This document shows, in pieces, positions 55,627 through 64,000 of a stretch of DNA of 64,000 bases. Each line of letters opens with the position of its first letter. The first letter of the stretch is position 1. The stretch comes from Podaxis mareebaensis (lineage: Eukaryota > Basidiomycota > Agaricomycetes > Agaricales > Agaricaceae). Made by a program: the position numbers and the translations under genes. The stretch covers positions 26,204 through 90,203 of the forward strand of contig JAEUWP010000547.1 in NCBI GenBank assembly GCA_018524725.1, written 5' to 3'. The notes under the pieces were generated by a model. That model was given only the letters and a program-made list of their open reading frames with translations. It was not told the origin of the DNA and did not search any database.

Positions 55627-58600
55627 CCTCTGAGTCCCTCAACACTTTTGAATTCTAGTATGGGCTTTGAACCTCCTTTTGATATACAGAACCATTATGA
55701 TTCCCATTGGACTGCTCGAAAATATCTCACTCATAAAATAGAGAGTAGGAAACTGTCTAGAGAACCTCCTGTACTGGTTACAGATCTGAACTCAGACCAG
55801 ATTTCGACTACCCACTCTTCCACCGAGCCAATGATAGCTGAAATCTGTTTGTCAGCATCAACCAACAACAAGTCCCTGTATATTCTGGCCATACTAAAGA
55901 ATCTGAATTCTTCCACAGTTGCTACTATCTATCTGCTACTCAATAGTGGCACACAAGGAGATTTCATCTCTCCCTCGACTGTTCAATGGCTTGGGTTAAG
56001 AACAATACCCTTGACTAGACCCATACCAGTACGAAATGTCAACGGTACTATGAACATAGGCCATGCCATTACTGCACAAGCAGAGTTGCAGCTACACATA
56101 GATAATCGTGACATAGACGTTACTTGCTACATTGCAGAAATTGGAGAGTGACTGATGATCATCAGCCTCCCATTTCTCAAAAAGCATAACCCTGACATTG
56201 ATTGGACAAAATGTACCTTTCGATGGTGAACCAGGAGATCTAAGATCCCTGCTATAAATATTGATAACATGGATACCAAAAATGAGATCCAGATCGATCA
56301 TATCCAGCTAGCTGAAAAGGCAACTGAGAATGTTCCGCATTCTGTCCACAGGAAAGCTAGACTCAATTATGAAGCTCAGCTTAACCTAGCACATGCCACT
56401 CTAGAGATCAATACCAAGATCTCAGAAGCACAGAAGTCCTATCAGGCATACCACAGCTCAAAGAAGTCTGTGGATCCGAAGGACATCATCCCAAAGGTCT
56501 ATTGGGATTACTTAAACCTATTCAGTGAAAAGGAATCAGAAAGATATCCTCCCTCATGACTGTATGATCACAAGATTGACTTAAAACCAGACTTTAAACC
56601 TGAAGCAGCTAAATTGTACCACTTGACAGACAATGAACTGTTAGAGTTAAAGCAATTCTTAGATGACAACCAATGAAAAGGTTACATCAGGAAATCTGAA
56701 AGCCCGCAAGCCACACCATTCTTCTTCATATCGAAGAAAGATGGAAAGCTGTGACCCATCCAGGATTACAGACATTTGAACCGGTTCACAGTGAAGAATG
56801 CATATCCTATTCCTTCTATTTCTGGAATACTAGATTGCCTCAAGGGCACCAAGTATTTCACTACTCTTGATATTTGTGCAGGATATAATAATATCTGCAT
56901 CCGAGAAGGTGACCAATGGAAAGGTGCCTTCCAAACCCCTTTTGGTCTTTTCAAACTGAATGTCATGTTCTTCAGAATGACTAACAGCCTGGCCACATTC
57001 CAAGCAATGATGGACCATATCTTTTGTGACCTGATAGACAAGCCTGGATGCACCACGGTCATTGTCTACATGGATGATATCCTTATTTTCTCCGACGACC
57101 TCTCTTCTTTACAAAAAGAAACTCATGAAGTTCTGAAGAGGCTAAGAGAGAATGACCTCTATGTCAAGCCCGAGAAATGTAAATTTGAACAGACATCTGT
57201 CGAATATCTTGGGATGAACATTTCTCAGAACCAGATCAGAATGTCGAAAGACAAACTGGCTGGTATCAAAGATTGGCCTAGACCGAAATGTGTCTGAGAT
57301 GTATGGAAATTTATTGGCTTTGCTAACTTTTATAGGAAGTTCATACATCACCATTCCCACCTATGCGCCCCTCTCAACGCACTCCTCCAAAAGAACCAGA
57401 ACTTCGAATGGAACAACACTGCAGAGCAAGCCTTCACAGCCTTGAAGGAGACCTTCCAGAAAGAACCCCTCCTTGGTACACCAGATACATCCAGACCCTT
57501 CATTGTCAAGACCAATGCCTCTGATTATGCCACTGGTGGAGTACTTATCCAGAAAGATGACAATGGAAATGAACACCCCTGTGCATTCCAATCAAAGTCA
57601 TTAACCCCAACAGAGTGAAATTATGCCACTCCCAATAAGGAACTCCTGGCAATCAAGCAAGCCTTCAATGAATGGCACCACTACCTACATTCTGCTCCCT
57701 ACGAAATCGAAGTTTGATCAGATCATGACAATCTCCAACACTGGCAAGATGCCAGAAAACTATCAAAGCAACATGTCTGAACCTGGGTCGAATTGCAGGA
57801 ATACAGTTCCACATCAAACACTACCCAGGTAAAGCAATACCAGTTGCTGATGCACTCTCGAGACAACCAGACCATGAAGTTGACAAGTCAAAAGAGAACA
57901 TCAACAGAGTCCTCCTCCCGAAGGAGCTCTTTGTCGATGCTATCACAGCAGACAGTACATCACCTCCATCACCATCACTCCAGACTGCACCACAACTACC
58001 ATCCACATCACAACCATCATTAGATGAAAAACACAAGATCCTTGTGAGACATCACAATCATCACTCCACAGGACATCCAGGCATTGACGAAACAATTCAC
58101 TGAGTCCATACAGAAACCGATTGGCCAGGCCTTCGAGACTTCATTTGAAATTACATTACAGGCTGCCACACCTGTCAACAATTTAATATTGACAGAAGAC
58201 CCAATCACCCTTCCCTTCACCCCTTGGAACCATCACCATCATTATGTCCCTTCACAGACATGTCCATGGACCTTGTCACAGGTCTACCTGAGACCGCAGA
58301 AGGCTATGATGCCATATTGTCCGTGGTGGACCACAGACTTACAAAGGGGATACTAGTACTACCGACTATGAAAACAGCGACCTTCGAAGACATAGCCACC
58401 CTGCTGACAAAGCACTCCTATCCACACTATGGAATTCCCACTTCAATCATAGCAGATTGAGATCCACGATGGGCAGGGAAAGCTGCTAAAGCATTTTATT
58501 CCACTCTAGGGATTGATTTACAACTATCCACCACCTATCACCCCCAATCAGATGGAGTGACAGAACATTCACATCAAGAACTTGAAGTATACCTATCGAA

Positions 58601-59351
58601 GTATTGCTACAAAGACCCCAAGTCATGGGCCGACAAGTTGTCGCACTTCGAATACAAGTATAACTCGACCACACATGCCAGAAATGAGAAGACGCCATCC
58701 GAGCTCCTCTATGGATACAATCCTCCCCCTATTCCTGAACTCCTCATCTGAACCAATGCCCCTGCATCAAATGAATGACTATTTGATATAGATCAATCCT
58801 GATGCAATGCTGCAGAAGTCATGAAGGAAAACACTAAACGAATGATCACCCAAAGAACGCCTTGAACCGAGACATACGAAAAAGGCGACAAAGTTTGGCT
58901 AGATGCTAGAAACCTCCCATTGCAGGAACAGAAAGTGAAGATTCATCCCAGAAGATACGGGCCCTTTACCATCAAGAAACGAAAAGGACCACTTGCATAT
59001 GAACTCACCCTGCCTGCCGCATGGAAACTCTACCCCACATTCCACGTCTCTCTCTTGAAATGATACAAGAAGACCGACCAGAATATCTCCAAACCTGAAC
59101 CATCCCAACCAGAGTTAAAAGATGGAGAAGAAGAATATGAAATTGAATCTATTATTAACCACAGAATTCGCCAAAGCTGAACTGCCTATCTCGTCCACTG
59201 GAAAGGTTATCTGAATTCAGACAACACTTGGGAAGATGAAGAAAACTTGACAAAGAACACTTCAAAAATCTTAGTAGAATATAAGAAGAGACATTTCATT
59301 CCCCCATTCCAAAAACTCACCGCCTCCAAACTCACTCATGTCAAACGCTAG
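55627..59351 (+). pseudogene. pol of Gypsy chromovirus (protease, RT, RNase H, integrase, chromodomain)
   Basis: Domains in order. Aspartic protease: TIYLLLNSGTQGDFISPSTV near 55,935, with N-S-G instead of D-S-G. Reverse transcriptase: GTKYFTTLDICAGYNNICIR and VIVYMDDILIFSDD, the YxDD box, near 57,065. RNase H: FIVKTNASDYATGGVLIQKD, where the first catalytic Asp is Asn. Integrase: a zinc-binding HHSTGHPG and GCHTCQQF, DMSMDLVTGLPETAEGYDAI, and TTYHPQSDGVTEHSHQELEV. Chromodomain: EEEYEIESIINHRI and AYLVHWKGYLNSDNTWEDEE. It ends at TAG 59,349. Eighteen internal TGA stops and one frameshift (about 57,806) disable it. Several TGAs replace conserved Arg (for example KL-x-PIQDYR, IAD-x-DPRW). Activity is lost, but architecture is intact. 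Confidence 0.9.
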
Positions 59352-60975
59352 CTCCTTCTCTGTCAATGATTATGCCACCATCGAGCCAGCAATGTCCAGA
59401 CCAGAAAGCTTCACAGAGCTCCTCCATGGAGACTCTCTGACCAGAGGATCTGACAGCGACTATGTCGCGATGTCTCCCTCGGACCACCTTGAGTTCGCTA
59501 CCATCCAGAGTGAACCATCCCCAATCACTAGTACCAATCCATTCCATCAACATACATACCATCATCCAGCATCTATGACACCTACCACCAATCCACCACA
59601 TGCCAGTCTTCCAAACTGCACAATGACTGTTCCAGAAGATGAAAACTATCAGAATTTCCTTCAACAAGCCCTTGCCACCACTCCCCAAAGGAACCCAGAT
59701 TGTCATTCATTGGGACAACACCATTGAGTGCTGGACCCACGAGCATCTGGAAATCCGACCGATATCCCCAGTTCATATAACCCCTCGAGTAATATCTACC
59801 AGACTGCTACCTCCCTCACCCAGGCTGCTGGTTATCCAAGTGCAGCCAACATACTCACAGACCTGAGAAGCTGGAATCCACCAGCTCCAGAACCAGGAGA
59901 CAAGTTATGGTTTAATTTCTGAGATGCAGCCACCAGAGCAACACGACCCCTCTACAATGTTGCTTCGCAGTATTGAACCCAACACCAGGTCCAATATGCA
60001 AAGAACCTCATCAGACAGGCATGTACCTTCCTCACTGCTGCCTCAACTGCAGAGACCCCCGCCTTCATCACCTTGCTCCAACAACAGTATGGAAGCAAGC
60101 ACACCATGGCACACTCTTCTGCCTCAAACCCCTCCTCCTCCACTCACACCCAATGCGCAGAGGTGGATCAAGTATCTCAGTCTCGAGAGTCCAGTACAAC
60201 AGATACTGGAAGCCGAACACGAGTTACATCAGAGAACTATCCCTGGCAGTACCAACGAGATCGAGGAATCCTTGTTGCTGAGGGAAGAGCCTATTCCCAT
60301 CAAACATGAACCAACCCCTTCATCCCAGAGACCCTTCAGTCTCGAGCTAAAGCTTCAGTTGAACAGAAGCCTGACATTGCCACCTACCTGAACCTACCAA
60401 CCCTCGTAAACGTCCTGACCTTGCAAGGAGAGCTGAACCCTCTTTCCAAATATCCTAACTGGGAACGACATATTTGACAACAAACCCTCCCTCTCACTGT
60501 TGCGAAACTCCTTCCTCTCAATCTTCTCAGAGTATATGCACAGGGCTGTTGGCTTTGTCTAGGAGTAGGGCATATCACTTCTGACTGTCCCAATCACATG
60601 TGCCAATTCTGCCAAGGATGAAATCACCATTCATGGCAATGTATTCAACATCCTCAGACTCCCATCATTCCATCTTGCTATCAGTCTCCTGTTAATGGTC
60701 CTATGTATGAAGAAGCCAAGAAGTGTGTTCAGTTTCTCACCAACGCTCTGACTCTTGGCCAAAGAGGACGACAGAATATGCTATATGAAGACACCTTCAC
60801 CCTCATCCCTTGACCTGTCCCTTGCGATCGTGGAGTGCTAGAGAATACCACCACCAAGTATACCTTTAACCCCATTACAAAGCAGACCGAAGGATGACAT
60901 GTCACCACCAACAACATTCCCATCCAGAACCAGTCCAAGCAATGTCTTGCAGAGGTCGACACCTGTTATAGGTAG
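59338..60975 (+). pseudogene. ORF3 downstream of pol, with two CCHC zinc knuckles
   Basis: The ATG at 59,338 lies 14 nt inside the end of pol, in another frame. The frame spans 545 codons to TAG at 60,973. The N-terminal part is Ser/Thr/Pro-rich (SRPESFTELLHGDSLTRGSD). The middle is helical (YAKNLIRQACTFLTAASTAE). Near residue 400 are two adjacent knuckles, CWLCLGVGHITSDC and CQFCQG-x-NHHSWQC, each C-x2-C-x4-H-x4-C. Eight internal stops, all TGA, are at 59725, 59920, 59974, 60307, 60475, 60619, 60811 and 60895. A protein with its own nucleic-acid-binding knuckles in the usual env position is unusual for a Gypsy element. It could be a second gag-like or a regulatory RNA-binding protein. I know no named homologue. 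Confidence 0.65.
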
Positions 60976-61009
60976 ATCAATCTGGAGTTCGATCATACAA
61001 AGGGGATGA

Positions 61010-61588
61010 TGTTACGATCCTCTTGTTTCCACCATCATCCATGCCTCTTTCACAGTCCTGCCTCATCATTCATTGACCATCTTTCTGTCTTTTGACTCCA
61101 AGTGTTCACCCTGACTCACCTTCCATCGTGACTTCAGTCTCATCTTGGATCCTCTGAAGTTGTGCTATGTTTAGCACTCAGGCTCAGTGATACATTGTGT
61201 AATAACAGCTTGCCTTCTGTAGATCTCATCTTACCTCGGGCTCAGTTGACTATACTTAGAGCACTGAAGTAACTATGAAGATTCTCCTTTAGGACATGTA
61301 GAATAGCAATTGCCTTCATATTTAAATAGCTTGTAAAGTAAGTAGAACTTAGCTTTATGATCATTTGTACATAGTGCAAGAATAGCAAGGACTGTCTTCT
61401 GCTTTATCTTCTTGCCATGTGAGAGCTCTACCTGCCTTGACAGGATAACTGGCATAACAGCTAAACCTACAGAGTAGCCTGCGACCTTACAAGTTGTATC
61501 TCTCCCTAGGCAGTCCCTGCGAGATTTCCAGCCAGCCTCTAGTTCTCTCCAGAGAACAGACAGGCGTTCCACTTCAGGAACTTAATAG
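61010..61588 (+). repeat. 3' LTR of Gypsy element, truncated by LINE insertion
   Basis: It begins TGTTACGATCCTCTTGTTTCC and matches the 5' LTR up to CAGGAACTTAATAG. At 61,589 a run of T interrupts it. The last 68 bp present in the 5' LTR are not found downstream in the window. Confidence 0.9.
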
Positions 61589-62202
61589 TTTTTTTTTTTT
61601 TTTTTTTTTATATATCAACATTTATTGCAATAGACTAGCTACTACAAATGGGTGCACGATAGCAGTCCCAAGAGCTGAAACCTACAGACACGAGAAGGAA
61701 ACAGAGAGAAAAGAAAAGCAAAGAGAAGTGGGGAGAGGAGTGAGGGAGCTAGTGAGAGGCAACCAACACAAGATAGAGAGTACAACTAATCAAACATAGA
61801 GAGAGAAAAGAGACGAAAGTGAAGTGGGAGGGGAAGGATGGAGCTAGCGAAAGGCAAGCATACATAAGAGAGAAAGAAAAGAAATAGAAAAGGAAAAGAC
61901 CCTTTCAATGAACATCTGGAGCACCATGTAAGGCCAGCCTCTCTCGTCGAGTAAGCTGTCAAGTGTTGTAATCCTCATAAGTGATGGGTCCTTGTATCTG
62001 GTCAGCAAATGAGAATGCCGCTGGGTTTTCATGAAGGAATTGAATGAGCCAATGGATATTTGTATGAATACCATAGGGTTGATGGAAGCAGGGACAGTGA
62101 TGGATGATATGGTCCTGCATCTCAAGTTCCTCGCCGCATGGGCAGGAGGTGATGTAGCACCCTGGAAAGAAGCGCTGTCTGAAAGTGCCTATAGGCACAT
62201 GG
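61589..62202 (-). mobile_element. Non-LTR retrotransposon (LINE) 3' end with poly(A) tail, inserted into the Gypsy LTR
   Basis: A 23-bp run of T at 61,589-61,611, the poly(A) tail read on the minus strand, directly follows the broken LTR. The minus strand from 62,198 encodes FFPGCYITSCPCGEELEMQD and HIIHHCPCFHQPYG. This is a C-x-C...H-x3-H-x-C cluster of the type found at the C-terminus of Tad/R1-like LINE proteins. A short C-terminal tail and 3' UTR follow. The 5' part is missing because another LTR (62,203) interrupts it. Only the last ~80 residues remain. Confidence 0.75.
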
Positions 62203-62922
62203 TGTTAAGAACTGACTCCGGATGGGGGCGGACCACAGGCAGCCAAGGGCGGACGCACGCGGACACAGGGTTGAGGCCTTGGCTTCAACTTATGTGTTGT
62301 GCCCCTCTGATACTGTGGTGGCCTCACTTGACCAACTATGGACTCGAGCAGACAAGTGGACAGAGAACGGACGAAGACAGAACAAGCCCGGACCGAGGGG
62401 CGGACTTGTAGCAGGCAAGCAGGAGAGAGGAGAAAGATCTAGGTTGATATTCTGACTGAGGACTACAAATGGTAGTGATCCTACTTATATACTAGCAGTC
62501 AGGATAAAGTCCGGAGAGTAGTAGTTAAGTGAGAAACAATAGTAACTACTCAAAGGAGAATACAAGAAACATGTGAACTGATAACCGCAGTGAAGATACT
62601 AGAATAGGGAGTCTGTCCGCAAAGTGTCCGGATGTCCGATAGGATGGGGGCAGAAGTGAAACATCAGATAACGGAAAAACCAGGATAAGCAGATGATAAT
62701 CAAGGGTAAAGGGAAAAGCCATGGATAAACAGAAAAACACAAGATAATTGGATAGAAGATCTGATAAGGGAAATAACAGAAGGAACAGGGACGGAGAAAA
62801 GTATTTACAAGGAAAGATATCTGACGGGAATGGAAGAAAGGTTAAACTGAATATGATCCACAGAATCCGGGTTGTAACCAAGGCTCTGAGAGTTTAATGG
62901 ACATGAAGTGAAGTCCGTAACA
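62203..62922 (+). repeat. LTR of a third element (720 bp)
   Basis: It starts TGTTAAGAACTGACTCC and ends AAGTCCGTAACA, with TGTTA/TAACA inverted ends and the TG...CA rule obeyed. It interrupts the LINE coding frame after ...RFFPG upstream. The partner LTR lies outside the window, so the pairing is not proven. Confidence 0.7.
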
Positions 62923-63047
62923 GTATTCCCCCCTTAGGGCTGAGCCTCCGAGGCCCAAGTCTGGACCAGACACCTGCCCTCAACTTTCTCTGCTGGATAC
63001 AAATAGGGTGCCTTCGGAAAACGAACTTCATTCCCCAACTTGCGAAA

Positions 63048-64000
63048 ATGTCCCCTCAAGGCAACCAGAACCCAAATGCCAACCCTCCCTTCGACCCAGC
63101 TATGATGGCGGCCTTCTCTGCCTTCTACCAACAATGGCAGAAGGAACAGGCGTCCGCAGCTACAGAGAGCCCCGCGGCAGAGGTGGGCCCCAGCAAGAAG
63201 CAAGGGAGGACGGAGGAAACGGAGGCGGAGACGTCAGTGGGAAAGGTGGAGAAGAAGAAAAGGAAGGTGAAGAAGGCCAAGGAGAAGCAGAGATGATGAG
63301 AGGCAGAGGAGTTGGAGCAGAGGAGGGTCGAGGAAGAGGAGAGGAAGAGACGAGAGGAGGAGGAAAAAAGGGCAGCAGAGAAGGCGGAGGCAGAGCGGAG
63401 GAAGAGGGAGGAAGAGGAGAGGGAGCAGAAAACGCAGGAGGAGGCGGAGAGGATCTGGAGGGAACAGGAGGAGGAAGAATGACAGAGAGCAGAGGAAGAC
63501 AGGAGGACGGAGGCAGAGTCGGAGGCGAGGAAAAAGGCCAAGGGGAAGGGAAAGGCCGTTTGCCTTGAGTCCGGTGATGAGTTGGATGTCCAGATCGTGG
63601 ACCGTCTGGCTGGGTCGAGGGCACGACTCCCCTTCAAGATGGGGGGTGCAAAGTTATGCTGGCGCTGTCACCAGTTGGGCATCAAATGTGTTCCGCACGA
63701 AAGTAAGTGGTTCTTCCTTGTTCACCAAATCCTACTAACTGTCCTTGTAGAGGAACAAATTCATTCCTGTGCCGGATGCTATCAGAAGAAATCCTGCTGT
63801 GAGCCCTTCCTCACAGAGGAAGAATCAGACCGAAACCCACGTGGGCCACAGTGCCCAATACCCCATATCCTTAACCCGTTCACACGGACGGGTAAGGATA
63901 TCTCTGAGTCCGAGGTCAGGATCATGGGGGCACTCCACGGCATGGTAAGTGCCTATGTGGAGGATGGGGTTGGTGGTAAGCTGACCCAGGAATATGGTAG
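63048..64000 (+). pseudogene. First ORF of third LTR element: charged coiled coil plus Cys-rich Zn-binding-like domain
   Basis: The frame starts MSPQGNQNPNANPPFDPAMM and AAFSAFYQQWQKEQASAATE. It then enters about 110 residues of Glu/Lys/Arg coiled coil (RRVEEEERKRREEEEKRAAE). GDELDVQIVDRLAGSRARLP and FKMGGAKLCWRCHQLGIKCV follow. A GTAAGT...TTGTAG intron (63,702-63,750) leads to EEQIHSCAGCYQKKSCC. The two CxxC pairs (CWRC, CAGC) with flanking cysteines resemble a zinc cluster seen in many mushroom hypothetical proteins. In-frame TGAs at 63294, 63297 and 63480 sit inside the Arg-rich coil and probably replace CGA. The gene runs off the window edge. Frames read over 63,008-63,568 on the plus strand and 63,125-63,637 on the minus strand are shadows of this coil. 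Confidence 0.6.

Larger units (their letters stand above)
52458..61588 (+). mobile_element. Ty3/Gypsy chromovirus with two additional ORFs, inactive
   Basis: The order is: 5' LTR (52458-53104), ORF0, gag, pol (protease, reverse transcriptase, RNase H, integrase, chromodomain), ORF3, a purine-rich tract (ACAAAGGGGATGA at about 60,997) and a 3' LTR (61010-61588, cut short by a LINE insertion). The chromodomain at the end of pol defines it as a chromovirus. Gag ends in TAG at 55,616-55,618, pol in TAG at 59,349-59,351 and ORF3 in TAG at 60,973-60,975. Between those points I found 30 internal stops, all TGA. One frameshift (about 57,806, a missing base) was found in pol. This is a structurally near-complete but CpG-decayed copy. 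Confidence 0.9.

Noticed and set aside
54458..60975. UGA recoded as an amino acid in this element
   Set aside because: TGAs replace residues that differ (mostly Arg, some unclear), the catalytic residues are also mutated, a frameshift is present, and neighbouring host genes (eL14, ubiquitin-eL40) use TGA or TAG as normal stops.
63125..63637. Serine-rich 170-codon protein on the minus strand
   Set aside because: It is the shadow of the Glu/Arg/Lys-rich coiled coil on the plus strand, whose codons read as Ser/Pro/Leu in reverse.

Overview
The window looks like nuclear DNA of a mushroom-forming basidiomycete (Agaricomycetes). Host genes are split by 45-80 bp GT-AG introns. The families are typical of that class: F-box/leucine-rich-repeat proteins, BTB proteins, NACHT NLR-like proteins, a CBM21 protein phosphatase 1 subunit, ribosomal protein eL14 and a ubiquitin-eL40 fusion. 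No tRNA, rRNA or CRISPR array was recognised. I read all exon joins by eye, so multi-exon models are drafts unless the evidence says the junctions keep frame throughout.

Layout. 1-9.7 kb is gene-dense: F-box protein (-), BTB protein (-), eL14 (+), an Agaricomycete protein with a GGDMN tail (-), a large possible SHOC1/ZIP2-type XPF-like meiotic protein (+) and a proline-rich protein (-). 9.99-24.74 kb is a nested transposon. The outer element is pogo/Tigger-like, with 24-bp terminal inverted repeats and a TA target duplication. Its ORF is cut in two by a 13.55-kb inner element flanked by 6-bp duplications. 26.0-32.4 kb returns to host genes: NACHT protein (+), nucleotidyltransferase-like protein (-), a small HTH-like protein (+) and ubiquitin-eL40 (-). 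32.4-42.7 kb has no gene I can support. 42.7-45.9 kb is the PP1 regulatory subunit. 45.9-49.7 kb shows no gene. 49.7-64 kb is a retrotransposon stack: a decayed chromovirus fragment (-), a nearly complete Ty3/Gypsy chromovirus (+) with additional ORFs, a LINE 3' end (-), and the 5' end of another LTR element running off the window.

The most interesting object is the inner element at 10,595-24,144. It has long (about 0.5-0.64 kb) terminal inverted repeats carrying a 49-bp tandem repeat and a retroviral-type DDE integrase-core gene. It also holds a conserved partner gene, a BTB-domain gene, a degraded TET/JBP-like 2-oxoglutarate dioxygenase gene (a family that oxidises methylated DNA bases), and a 2-kb satellite built around an 18-bp palindrome. 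I cannot place it in a named transposon superfamily.

The second theme is CpG decay. Transposon DNA is almost free of CpG and rich in TpG/CpA. Where two copies of the same repeat can be compared, one often has TG where the other has CA. In the Gypsy element I counted 30 internal in-frame stops across three ORFs and all are TGA, the only stop a CpG transition can create (CGA to TGA). This points to cytosine methylation and deamination as the main mutational force on these elements.
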